Below are positions 9,459 through 20,540 of a stretch of 64,000 bases of DNA, piece after piece. The DNA lies in assembly GCA_002189035.1 (NCBI GenBank), contig NEEC01000004.1, positions 3,224,001-3,288,000 on the forward strand, in the 5' to 3' direction. The stretch comes from Utricularia gibba. Lineage: Eukaryota; Streptophyta; Magnoliopsida; Lamiales; Lentibulariaceae. Position 1 is the stretch's first letter. The number at the start of each line of letters is the position of its first letter. Both the position numbers and the translations under genes were made by a program. The notes beneath the pieces are model-generated. The model was not told the DNA's origin, did no database searches, and saw nothing but the letters and a program-made list of their open reading frames with translations.

Positions 9459-12400
9459 GTATTTTAAAAAATTTAATTAAAAAGGGATTTTAGATTAAGA
9501 TTTGAAATACTAATACATAAAAATATTTGTGTTTTGTAAAAATTAAAATTATTCAAAAACTAGAAAATTAAATTTATTATACAATAATTTTAAAAACATA
9601 AAGTAACTATTATAAATGATAATGTGGAATAGAGTGAGATATAACACATATTTAGGGGTGAGACATTTATCTAAAAAATCGAACGAAACCAATAAGTTTA
9701 TCGTATTTTGTTGCATTGTTTTCCTTTGTTTGATATTTTTTGTTTTGATTGTTGAAGCATTATGTTGTTATTTTGCTTTTGTAATTTGATGAAATTATTA
9801 GGTTATAAGTAGTTTACAATTCAATTTTCCATTCCATTACATTTCTTTAGATTAATATTGGTTAATTGGTTAATCGGTTTGGGTGATTAAAGGACTAATA
9901 AATGGTTGAATGTTGCGGTTAATGGTTAACAAATTTATATTAATAACACCGATATTGACTGTTTAACCGTTTAACCAACGACTCCCATTACTAAACATAT
10001 CATTGTCTTTATTTTGATAAAGTAGACAAATAATCAAAATATTAGAATTTTATATTTTCTTTCTATATTAGATAATACTTTTAATTTATAGCTAAAGAAT
10101 CATCTTTTCTTCAAATGTTAAATAATAGTTATCAAATTTTTATGCTTATTTAAAGGGAAAACTAGTAAGATGTCACACATGATTTTTCATTACTACATCA
10201 CAAATGAATTTTCAACCATTTGTAGCAAAGTTATTTTGTGAAGGAAATAATATTGATCATCCAAATGACTATCGTGCTAATGACAAGTTGTTGGTATGCA
10301 AGCGAAATTGGTTATGTAGGCTACTTCATGCCATGAGTGTGTAAATTGGACTGTTTTGCATCTACATGTGGAGAAAATAACCACTCTTTCTACGTAATTA
10401 ATAGTTTGGCTTAGTAAGCAAAACTCTTGCTTAGTTATGACCCCACACTATTAAGCAAGATTCTTGTCCATTAAGTATAATATTATTCTAGTAATCAATA
10501 CTCTCGCTATTTAGGCAATAGTTTATACTTTTGCTCCGACAAGATCCATTAACTAAGCATTCTATGCTTGTGATCTTATAATTAAGAGTGGTGGGTTTTT
10601 TTAATTTTTTAAATTAATATATTGCTCATAAAATAAATTAAAAATTAGATTAATTCAACTATAAATAAAGATTTCAATCAAATACAATTCATTTATTTTT
10701 GCGATTCTCAATTGTGTTTCTTTCTTCATTGAAAAGTTTGATAACAAAATGATATCTAATTCTCTTTCAATACATGATTCTGATTTTTCATCTTTTGAAT
10801 CAGAACATGAGCCAAATACAGTTGAAAACACAGATGAAGATGAGTTTCAAAAAAATTTTGATACCAATAATCAATTATTATGAAATACGTCGATCTTGCA
10901 TTTACAATACACTACAATTCAATATATCATCTAAAGTATCTATTAAACTGTAAAATTAAAATAAGTGAATTATTCAATATCTATTAAAAAATCATTTAAA
11001 AAAATAATATATTAAAATATTCTCAAATCACAATAAAACTAAATATATTAAAATATTTGAATTTTTAAAAACTTTGCTTTAAAAAATACATAATTAAAAT
11101 GTAAAAAAAAAGCATATGAAAGATTTACAAAAAAATCGAATTAAATAAATCAAGTTTTATAACATTTTAACATAAACTATATAAATATTAATAAATTACA
11201 CGTATATTTTTTAAAAATTAGTCATACAAAAATAATTATAACACAATAAATATATGAGGACTAGAGTTACCAAGATTAATTGAGGTAGAAATGATCGAAC
11301 TACCCTTACAAAATTTGATAATTTATGTAATCCTTAATCCGAGCAAAAAAAAATCACAATAAACTTTTAGAGAAATAAAATATAAAAAATTATAATTATT
11401 ATAAAGAATTATAATTATTAATTAAATTAAAAACAGAATTAAATTACATAAATAGACTATAAATCAAAACAAACCATAGAATTCAATTCAAGTAATATGT
11501 GTTAATAATTAATAAATAAATAAACTCGTTTGTTAAATAAATCAAAAAAAATATAATATATAATTAATGAATTTTTAAAGGAAAATAAACACTAAAACAC
11601 AATTTTAGTTATTTACATACAAATTTTCTAGGAAAATTAATAAGTAAACAATTAATTGTAAAAAAAACAAAAAACTAATTATAAACCACTCGTAAGTTGC
11701 AATCATTGAATCCGTAAAAATAGAAGGTTCATTCTTGAATACGGTTCAAATTCTTTCGCTCCACGTAGAAAAGAATGTATAGATTTTTCTTAGCACACAA
11801 GAGTCTCGCTTACCAAACAAGATTATTGCTTACGTGGAGGACATCTTATTATTAGTGTCGACTTAATGCGAAGTAGCCCGATTTTCTCACTGTCCACATA
11901 ACCTTTTTAGCTGTGGTATGCATACTCGATCTCGATTTTTTCAGTGTGTGATATTAATAATTTGCATTGTAATGTTAATTTAATTATTCAATTTTATAAT
12001 TCATTTTTATGTTATACACATGTTATGAGAATCTCTACAAATAAGACTTGTTATATATTTTCAATTCAACTCATGTTGTCATAACCTATAATATTTTCAT
12101 GGAAATGATGTCAAAGATAAGATTATATCAAGATATTGAATTTAACCTTAATGTTTTAACAAATGAAGGTTAAGAAACTCATGGTAATTAAAAATAATTA
12201 AGCATCTAATTACTTGTAATTAATTTGAGTTGACTGCTTACTAACTTAAATTTTTGCATATTTTGTAGGTAATTTTCATAAGTCTAATGATAAAAATAAC
12301 GATCAACTAAAGGACAATCATGATTTTTTATTTGATAATTTGATTGATTATGATAATGATGATGAACAAGGATAAAAACCAAATAATGAAAATAATGAAG

Positions 12401-12639
12401 ATGAGCAATGATACAAAGCAAATTGATCAAAATAATTATGATCAATGAGTTCCATCAGCCATTATTGAAAATTTTATACCAGAGAATGAGAAAAATTCAG
12501 ATATATTTTATACCTCATTCATTCTTTGTCATCTATATTTACTAGATATTAGTGTTTTGAATTAAAAAATATATGTCAATAGGAAATGATCGATTATTCA
12601 CTAATGATTGTAAAAGAATTTATTATGTACCAAGTGCAA
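9459..12639. other. AT-rich MULE interior
   Basis: Very AT-rich with no open frame of note. Short acidic coding-like patches occur near 10,745-10,880 and 12,330-12,420, possibly the decayed N-terminus of the transposase. A candidate nested element (10,310-11,903) is listed separately. Confidence 0.5.
10310..11903. mobile_element. Possible nested inverted-repeat element
   Basis: GGTTATGT (10,310) and GGCTACTTC (10,319) recur inverted as ACATAACC ending 11,903 and GAAGTAGCC at 11,870. Both flanks also carry 'cttgctta/taagcaa' variants. The spacing differs between the two sides, so this may be a decayed nested transposon or coincidence in AT-rich DNA. Confidence 0.25.
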
Positions 12640-13390
12640 GCTATAAAACATGTTGAATTTCATTATAGTAGAAGATTTGATCAAGATTGTAAATAGAAAA
12701 TTCATTGTATATATTATAAAAAATATGTAATTTGGAAGATATCATAAATTGAAGAAATGTAATACGTAAATATATTTCAAAATTATCAAAATCTTTTTTA
12801 AAAGTAGATATTGCTATCAAAGTTAAAATTATTTATACTTCTTATGAAAAAAGGTTCAATGTATCTTATTATCGAGTTTATTACGAAATATGTAATAGAT
12901 ATCAATTAGTATGTGAAACATGGAAAACTTTTATCCCATTTCTTCCACAATTTCTATTTAAAGTTCAACTTGTAAATCCTGGTATAGTAATGGAATATTT
13001 GGATAAAGATATTGAAGTATTTTTGGGGATTTTAAATAATGTATTGAAGTTTATTGTTGATGTTGTCCTATGATAAGAGTTGATGACACACATCTATATG
13101 TAAACTATAACCATAAAATATTAATTGAAGTAAAAGTATAGTCTTCTGTTAATTTACTATCACTTATCTTATAATAGTTAATAGTGAAAATGATGAGTTG
13201 TGACTTTGGTTTATATAATCAATTGATTGACCTATAGAGTGACAGAAAGAAAATTATTTTATATCTGATAGATGTCAATCAATCTAAAAAGCGAGTTTAC
13301 AAGTATTAGGTTTTCTGAAGAAATATGGTGATTCACATCGACATTGTATATACCATTTTCTTTTTAATTTTCTAAGTAAATATAGGGCAT
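12640..13390 (+). pseudogene. MURA-type MULE transposase remnant
   Basis: Plus-strand frames show the conserved order of a Mutator transposase. ETWKTFIPFLPQFL and VNPGIVMEYLDKD (about 12,915-13,015; family 'SY..LP.yL' and 'NPGT') come first. They are followed by PMIRVDDTHLYVNYN (about 13,071-13,115; family 'IDGTHLYGKY', containing the first catalytic Asp) and ISDRCQSI with HRHCIYHFLFNF (about 13,268-13,375; family 'iSDrq.gi' and 'hRyClrHl..NF'). At least two frame changes and several stops separate the blocks. It encodes no functional protein. Confidence 0.82.
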
Positions 13391-13768
13391 TAGTGTTGAG
13401 AGATTATTTAATGAAAACAATTTATATAACTTTAGAAACCAAATAGAACAAATACATATAAGATATTTTGGATAAGAATGTGGAAGCATTTTATGTACAA
13501 AAGTTACCATTGAAATCAATAATATCTCATGATGGAAGTGCAGTATATGTTAATTTATGTTTTTCTTGATTAAATCTTATGCGACTTATAAAAATATGTT
13601 TAATCTCTAAGGCATGAAATGCTGACAACCAATCATGTAAAAGACATTAATCATGTGTTAAAGTAAGGAAGACATCTTCCAATGTATTCTTTTAATCAAC
13701 TATTTCAATAAATATATTATATATCTTAGTTAATATCATTAAAAAAATCAAATGCATATTTTACTTAT

Positions 13769-14073
13769 AAAAATAAATTTATTCCTTATAAATGTATTGA
13801 AGATTGAATAAATGTTAAAAATATAATCAATTTTTAAAACTTAAAAGTAATTATATTTATTATTTATATATGTGAGTAAAAAATAATTAAAAAATAAAAA
13901 TACACTGATTAGTATTTATTAAAATAAAAATAAATATACAATGATTAATATTTATTAAATTAAAAGAGATGATTAGTTTTCAAATAAGAAAATTAGAATT
14001 GTTACTTTTCAAATAAATTAATTAGAGGATTATTTCTTTTCAAAATAACACCACAACGGATATGTCATGGTCA
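13769..14073 (-). repeat. MULE right terminal inverted repeat
   Basis: Inverted counterpart of 9,199-9,458, longer because of small duplications of ATTTATT-type units. Confidence 0.75.
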
Positions 14074-14111
14074 ATTTCAAAATAACACCACAATGGGTAT
14101 GTTATGGTCAA
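14038..14111. repeat. 37-bp tandem duplication
   Basis: Two copies, period 37 bp, of a unit containing AAAATAACACCACAA and ATGGTCAAT. They differ at three positions. They lie at the outer end of the MULE right terminus. Confidence 0.85.
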
Positions 14112-14791
14112 TGATATCATGCAACAATGGCCAATATCGGTGTACAATGTTTATTAGTAAAATAGGATACAAATGGAGATTTGATTATAAAGATCAATTT
14201 TGTTATTTCGGAAAACAATGAAAACTATTTTTTTCAAAATTTTTATTTAAATACTGTGTACTAATTTTATAAAGACAAAAAGTATCAACTTTTGAAATAC
14301 AGTAGATGAATTTTACCTAATTTTTAGATAGTAGAAATAAAGAATAATATTTTGGGAATCAATTTTGTTATTATAGAAAACATTTATGATTATTCATGCA
14401 ATTATTTGATCTTGTTCATTTGCTTGGATTTTTTGATTCAATTATTTTTTTAATGTGTTCCAATTGAAATCACTTTTAAATTTTACATAAGTGATAAGAA
14501 TACCGAGGAATTGATCGAGACGGGGTGCAAAAGCCGAGCATTGACGACAAGGAGGGGGTTCAAAATCGCTACTGGAAAACGCGACCAGAAACAAGGGAAA
14601 CGCGTCTAGAAAGCCGTTTGTTGGCCGATAGCGGGAACCCTAGGTTTGATCTGGTACAAGCTGAACGATTCTGGAGTGGGTATCTCACTTTTTTTTGTAT
14701 TTGAACAAAAAAATACAAGCAGGCTCATTTTGCATTTGAACAAGCAGGCTAGTTCAACCGTTTTGTGTGATGCATTGCTGCGGATCCGGCA
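14112..14791. other. AT-rich spacer then 5' flank
   Basis: AT-rich to about 14,490, then higher GC with a probable transcribed leader for the gene starting at 14,792. No separate gene is seen. Confidence 0.45.
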
Positions 14792-16015
14792 ATGGCATAT
14801 AGTTTTGTCAAGAGAGTTGCCGTTCTGCATTCCAAGTCAACGTCACTATTGTTGTCCCATTTGAGAAGTCTTTATTGTCCAGGATCCTTGATGTTTTCCA
14901 CCCAGGACAAGGTGCCTTCTGTTGCTAGTACGCTACATTTGTCTCCTGTATTTTCGAGTCTCGATGAGATAGGCTCATTGTCCTCTAGATTTGACGTAAT
15001 TGATGATGATGCTTGGAACGTGATGTCTGGATTGGCTGGTGCTTATAGAGAGGATACTGGAGATAAAGCATTGGGTTTGTGGTGTCCTTTTGACGATGAA
15101 GGGGATCACAGTGTTGATAAGGAATTGAGTTCAGATGGTGCAGCCCCTGAATACGATGACATTGAGGATATGAGAGTTCGTGGAAACCTGTTTTATAAGA
15201 TGGACAAATACTCGATCGAGTCTGAAGAGTGCAAATACGATATCCATGGAAAGAAGCATTCCAAAACTGGAAAAAGGCGGAACGAGACTGTAGATGGTGG
15301 GATGAAAGGAAGGCCAAGCAAAGGTGAGTGTGGAATACGAGAAACAACGCAGGGTAGAGAGAGTAAATCAGCATCTTCGGTGCCGGTGGCATCTCATAAT
15401 ATTGAGAATGCTTCAGCTTTACCTGTCGGTGTGAGGAATTGTGGAATACGAGATATGGTTAAGGATAGATGGAGTAAACCAGTACCTTCTCTGGCATGTC
15501 ATAAGATTGAGAATACATCAGCTTTATCGATTGGTATGAGGAATTCTGGTACACGAGAAACAAGGCAAAGTAGAGGGAGTAAACCAGCTGCTTCACTGGC
15601 ATGTCATAAGATAGATAATACATCTTTACCTTTGCGTGTTAGGAGTTCAGGTAGAACTCCCACATTCAATCAGCTAACAGCAGCTTACCACGAGCCATTC
15701 TGTTTGGACATATATATTTCTAAAGGCTCAGTGCGTGCTAGCATAATTCACCGAGCCACTAGCAAGGTTGTTGTAGTGGCTCATTCTATCTCCAAGGACA
15801 TGAAACTTGATTTGAAATCTACGAGGAACAAGGATGCATGCATTGCAGTTGGACAAGTCCTGGCGCAGAGAGCATTGGAGGATGATATTCACAACGCTAT
15901 TTTCACACCAAGGAAAGGGGAGAAGCTGGAGGGGAAGCTTATGATGGTCTTGGAGTCTGTTAGACGTGGTGGCGTCGATGTGAAATTGAAACTAAAGCAA
16001 AAGAATGCAAGATGA
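14792..16015 (+). CDS. uL18-like ribosomal protein, organellar, with long repeated N-terminus
   Basis: One uninterrupted 407-codon frame. Residues 288-407 match the uL18 (L18p/L5e) fold: FCLDIYISKGSVRASIIHR, then VVVVAHS, NKDACIAVGQVLAQRA and VESVRRGGVDVKLK-like C-terminal sequence. uL18 binds 5S rRNA in the large subunit; plants have several small uL18-like organellar proteins of about 110-190 aa, so this one is unusually long. The N-terminus (MAYSFVKRVAVLHSKSTSL) is basic, Ser-rich and lacks acids for the first 30 residues, suggesting mitochondrial or plastid import. A central region of about 160-285 holds three degenerate 35-37-residue repeats. The start is the first ATG in the frame. Whether it is a true ribosomal subunit or a uL18-derived organelle protein cannot be told from sequence. 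Confidence 0.85.
   Translation: MAYSFVKRVAVLHSKSTSLLLSHLRSLYCPGSLMFSTQDKVPSVASTLHLSPVFSSLDEIGSLSSRFDVIDDDAWNVMSGLAGAYREDTGDKALGLWCPFDDEGDHSVDKELSSDGAAPEYDDIEDMRVRGNLFYKMDKYSIESEECKYDIHGKKHSKTGKRRNETVDGGMKGRPSKGECGIRETTQGRESKSASSVPVASHNIENASALPVGVRNCGIRDMVKDRWSKPVPSLACHKIENTSALSIGMRNSGTRETRQSRGSKPAASLACHKIDNTSLPLRVRSSGRTPTFNQLTAAYHEPFCLDIYISKGSVRASIIHRATSKVVVVAHSISKDMKLDLKSTRNKDACIAVGQVLAQRALEDDIHNAIFTPRKGEKLEGKLMMVLESVRRGGVDVKLKLKQKNAR
15319..15650 (+). repeat. In-frame coding tandem repeat (3 units)
   Basis: Three units start near 15,331, 15,442 and 15,547, with periods of 111 and 105 bp. Each encodes a variant of 'GIRE...R.SK......CHKIENTSAL..G.RN'. All length changes are multiples of three, so the frame is maintained. 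Confidence 0.8.
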
Positions 16016-16441
16016 TACCGACAAATTCATGGTTAGCATTGACTTGATGTTCTGAATAATAATAAAAAAAAACACAGGTCCTGTCCAGCCACAGTAGCCA
16101 ATGTTCTTTGAAGTTACCACTTCGGTATGGAGAATCATGACTTTATGTTATGCCCTTAGTTGCTTGGTTCGTTACCTTCATGTTTTACAGAAGGAAGAAA
16201 GACAAGAAATTCTTTTTGTTGTGTGAGCAGACAATTGGAATCAGGTATGCGACGAATAGAACTACACCAAGACACTAAATTTGCTCACCAAAATTGTGGC
16301 GATGCTCCCAACAGAACAGAAATGTATTGGCAACTGAAAAGTCAATTCTAAAAATTGCATGGAGTGAGAGGGATGCTATGACACAGCTTGAGTTGAGCTG
16401 CATCACTTGCTGGTTTTCAGATCAAATCATCGGCAGTTACT
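16016..16441. other. Convergent 3' ends of two genes
   Basis: The 3' region of the uL18-like gene (plus) meets the 3' end of the SKU5-like gene (minus). An A-rich stretch at 16,057-16,071 could be associated with 3' processing. No further gene is seen. Confidence 0.45.
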
Positions 16442-18850
16442 TTATCTTGTCCGACGCCCTCTAGCTCGACCGCAAAGGAGTGCATTATGAGGAATTGGGA
16501 GCTCATCTCTGAATGAAGTTGATGGTGTGTACACTCTCAGGTAGAACTGCTGCCCTAAGTATTGCTTGGCCCAGTTCTCAGATCTTATGTTCCATATTCC
16601 AACATTGTCCAGCGCAATGTAAATAGCCGTCCATGATTTCGGATAAACCTTCAGAAAGGAATATCAGGGGAATAAAAAGTAAGCCTCTCCTGGAGCATGT
16701 AATGAAATGGTTGTTTGTAGTACCTGCACAGTGCAACGGGCAACGGTATCCCTGAGATTATACCGCAGTCTACTGGCCTGAGACCACCCCCCCTGCTCCA
16801 TTCTGAAAAGTTTGAAATAGCGATAGGCATATAAGCATCAGAAGGAATGCTGGTTATGTTTGTAGGTTTGGGATGTTTGAACTTACCCAACAACAAAGAA
16901 AGAGTAGCCATCCACATGCCATGACTCTACAGAATCCTCCCAATTCTGAAATACAACCTCAACAAACGAACGATAATCGGCATGCATCACAGAAGTTGAA
17001 AGATATGCATTTCCCCATGAGGGGGTATCCTGAATAGTTCCAATGCTGAAAACACCGCTGATCTTGAAGTATTCAGCCAGCTTCAAAGGAGTATCAGGAG
17101 ATGTGTAGGAGGCACCATTTACAGCATATCTTCGTTTCCCATTGATAGAAGCTGCAGAGTTGGCAAGAATGATGGTTCTCGCTGGTTTTATCAGTCCATA
17201 GTGGTAGGAGCCTTGTGGATTTGGTCGCGGCCCGCTCGCCGTCAGATTGGTACTGATTCAGCCATATCTTATTGTTATTTTCAGATAAAAGTCTCACACA
17301 AGAAGAAGAAGGATCAAAAACTCTGGTTGGCAAGTAAAACGATCAAAACAAGTAGCATTTCATGTGCAGTAATTCTTACCGTAAGGATCTAGCCTGGTTC
17401 ACGGACCAGTCAATCTCCGTCGTAGGACCACCAGGAGGGTAACCAGAAACCTTGGTCCATGAGTACCGGTAATGAAGAACGGCAGTAGTTGTAAGCACAG
17501 TAGAGGTGAAACGGCTAGAAACTACAACGTAATAATCCTTAGACGGCTGATCAGCTGTGACCAAGATTGAGTAGGACTGGCCAAGGTGAACATCAAGCGA
17601 AGAGTAACTGTTCTGAACTGTGTGAGATCCTTCAACCTCTACAAGTTTCATCATATGCCCTTGGATTCTGAAATTAATAGAAGTCGCAAGACCAACGTTT
17701 GAAATCCTGAACCGGTATGTCTTTCCTGAGCAATCAAAATTTGGATCAAAGAAAATGAACAGCGCACAGCTACAGCTTGCGCTTGAGAGAAGAATCAAGA
17801 AGTATAACAAGTTACCTTGTTCAACGTTGAAAGTATATCCATTCCATCCGCGCCCATTGATGATCAGGCCATCAGGCAATGGGAGATCATTGCCACTATC
17901 CAAGATGTACTTCAATTGCTGCAACAACAAAGAAAATAAAAAATCCATATCGAAACCAGCAGGTTTGTTGGAGATGATGATAGTAGTCTCACTCTGTGGC
18001 CTCTCTTGTACCAATCTCCAGCAAGAACAACAAAATCTCCAGCAGGAGGAGGAAAAGGGACTGGAATAAGAGGCCTGCTGTACACCTTGATGCTACCATA
18101 TCCTCCAGCAGCTTTATGCAGTGAAAGTGAGGGAAAGTAGAAGTAAGTCCCAATCTGGTCTTTTGCTTGAAGTGCATAAGTGAAGTTTTGACCAGGCGGG
18201 ATTGGACAAGTTGTGCCAAATACACCATCTTGCCAAGAATTCCTTCTTTGCTGCAAACCATTCCTACAACACACAGCGTAGGGATTTGCTATAAAGTGGA
18301 ACAGTTTTCAACAGTGAATTCTAGTCGAAACTACCATCCTGACACACAGGATCCCCTTATCTGGCTCAACTACGAAGACGCTTCCCTTGGTGTTTTTGTA
18401 ACTACACTGTGATTTTGCTTTCCAAGAAAATGTGCGTGTTGATACACAGATCTGGTAATGACGCAACTACACTACAGAGGCTGGGAGACAGAACTCACCA
18501 GGAAATGAGAAAGGGCTCATTCAAGTAGTTGTAGACATTGATAATCAAGTTATCATTGGTGACGCAATCAATCGTCGGCCCGGGAAACTGCCCATTTATC
18601 AGAATACCCTGCACCACCACCGCCGGCGCCGCCGCCAGTCAGAAACATTATGTTTCCAAAGAAAAGAAAAGAAGTGGGTTGCATTCCTGTGTGTGGGACA
18701 AGTTCGCACCTGTTGTTGGAGGCCGAGAGGATAGACATCGCCGTAAGTGACCTTCCAAGTGTAAAATCGATAGGGGTTATCGCCATTCGCGGCAACCCAG
18801 AGCAGCGCTAAGCACGTAACTAGAGAATAACAACGTGCAGAAGGCCGCAT
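16442..18850 (-). CDS. SKU5-similar multicopper-oxidase-like protein
   Basis: Eight exons on the minus strand: 18,850-18,710, 18,608-18,499, 18,263-17,993, 17,918-17,816, 17,725-17,380, 17,252-16,887, 16,802-16,724 and 16,648-16,442. All introns are GT-AG with phases that close exactly, giving 540 aa, the usual SKS length. There is a signal peptide (about residues 1-23), then three cupredoxin domains. Diagnostic blocks are [36 protein letters not shown]-like [35 protein letters not shown] and [16 protein letters not shown]. The His-X-His copper motifs of laccases are missing at all four positions, as in SKS proteins, so oxidase activity is unlikely. No C-terminal GPI signal is seen (ends RARGRRTR). 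Likely secreted to the apoplast and involved in cell-wall expansion or pollen functions, by family analogy. Confidence 0.93.
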
Positions 18851-19114
18851 TCTGTCGTGCTCACGACTCCAGCGACTGCAAACAGAGTTCAACGCGTGTT
18901 GTATGTTGGCGCAGGTGCAGGTGCAGCCCAATCCAAATGGTGTGTGTTTGCGGGAAGGAAGGAGATTTGATTTATTTGTCCGTCCATTTATGCGCGAATG
19001 TTCCGTTCCACAGGTTGGTTGGAGAAATGACGTGTTTGCCCCTCTCACGGGCTAAATATCCATCCTCCAGTGGCCCGTGCCCTGAGTCGTGTCTGAACGG
19101 CCATTCCAGTTCTG
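18851..19114. other. Upstream region of the SKU5-like gene
   Basis: Moderately GC-rich 5' flank of the minus-strand gene, ending at the foldback element. No extra gene is seen. Confidence 0.45.
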
Positions 19115-20540
19115 AGTTAATTAGTATTTTACACTATTTTACATGTGTCAGAGTTTTTTATTTACAATTTACCTTAAATTTTTTTCTAATTTGTAAATTG
19201 TCTTACTTTTTTATTTTTATTTGCAAAATACATTAGATTTTAGAGATGAATTTGATAAATACATATACCGGAGGAGAGAGGTTAGCAAAATACCTTAACT
19301 TTTTGTTTTATTAATATTTTACATGAGTTATAATTTTTCATTTGCAATTTATCGAAACTTTTTGTTCTAATTTGTAAATTACTTATTTTTTTATTTTTCT
19401 TTATAAAATGACATAAATCTAGAAATTCATTTGTACAATAATACAAAAATAAGTTTAATATCAAAAAATTATATATTTTGTTTTATGAAATTTCTAAATT
19501 TTTTATATTTCCATAATACCATAATTTTTATTTTTCATTTATAAAATACCACATTTTAATTAAATTCTAATTACTATTTAAATTCAAACTATTATATATT
19601 AATAAAAACCTACTTTAAATTAATATTGAATTCCTAATTTAATAAAATTATAAAATATCTATTAATTCAATTTTTAAAAAAATTATTGAATTGATTGGGT
19701 ATTTTAACAAGCAGCGCCCACTACATATGTTGTAATATTTCCAGACATTGTTAACACGTGATGTAGTGTCTGGAAATATTTTTTAATTTGATTATATATG
19801 ATTTCCAAGCACTGCATCTCGTGATTCCAGTGGCTTTAAACTTTCAAATATTGCTACCATATGAAGTAGTGCCTTGAAATCTTTTTTTTTTCAATTGATT
19901 TTAAAAATATTACCACGCTCGCAGCGCCTGGGTGTTGCTTGTTAAAATAGTCAATCAATCTAATAATTTTTTTTAAAAAGTAAATTAATATATATTTTAT
20001 CATTATATTAAATTATGAATTCAATATTAATTTAAATTATGTTTTTGTTGTTATATAATAATTGAAATTTAAATAATAATTAAAATTTAATTAAAATGTG
20101 ATATTTTATAAATGAAAAATGAAAATTAAGATATTATGTAAATAAAAAAATAAGGAATTTCATAAAATAAAATATATAATTTGTGATATTAAATTTATTT
20201 TCGCATTATTGTACAAAGTAATTTATAGATCTAAGTCATTTTACAAAGAAAAATAAAAAAAATAAGTAATTTACAAATTAAAACAAAAAGTTCCGATAAA
20301 TTGCAAATGAAAAATTTTAACCCATGTACAATACCAATAAAACAAAAAGTTACGTATTTTGCTAAACTCTATCCTTTAATACATGTATTTACTAAATTTA
20401 ACCAAAAAGTTTTGATAGATTGTAAATGAAAAACTGTAGTACATGTAAAATAACAATAAAATAAAAAATTACGGTATTTTGTCAACTTATTTACTCTGAC
20501 ACAGTTATTTAACAAATTTGGCTGTTACCTTCTTTCATTT
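19115..20540. mobile_element. Foldback element with ~600-bp inverted arms
   Basis: The segment from about 19,115 to 19,735 recurs inverted at about 19,915-20,540 over almost its whole length. For example, GCAAAATACCTTAACTTTTT on the left pairs with the complement of AAAAAGTTACGTATTTTGC on the right. Each arm contains sub-repeats of a 'fourfold AT-rich, TTTTCATTTGCAATTTATCG' type unit. The ~180-bp centre carries smaller hairpins (see 19,745-19,895). No coding capacity. It resembles foldback or MITE-type elements; no clear target duplication was read. Confidence 0.8.
19745..19895. repeat. Hairpins with TTCCAGGCACTGC-like stems
   Basis: ATATTTCCAGACAT pairs with TGTCTGGAAATATT a few tens of bases on. 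GATTTCCAAGCACTGCATC pairs imperfectly with GAAGTAGTGCCTTGAAATC. The same stem motif (TTCCAGGCACTGC / GCAGTGCCTGGAA) recurs at 51,848-51,955 and 54,729-55,135. Confidence 0.7.

Larger units (their letters stand above)
9199..14073 (+). mobile_element. Decayed Mutator-like element (MULE) with long TIRs
   Basis: The left segment 9,199-9,458 recurs in inverted orientation at 13,769-14,073, with colinear similarity interrupted by small indels. A well-conserved inner core includes TTATTCAATCTTCAATACAT on the left strand and its complement on the right. Between them, at about 12,640-13,390, is a MURA-type transposase remnant. Long terminal inverted repeats plus MURA is the classical MULE architecture. 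Outer ends are approximate: similarity fades near 9,199 and 14,073, and no clean 9-bp target duplication could be read. There is no intact open frame, so the copy is inactive. Confidence 0.8.
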
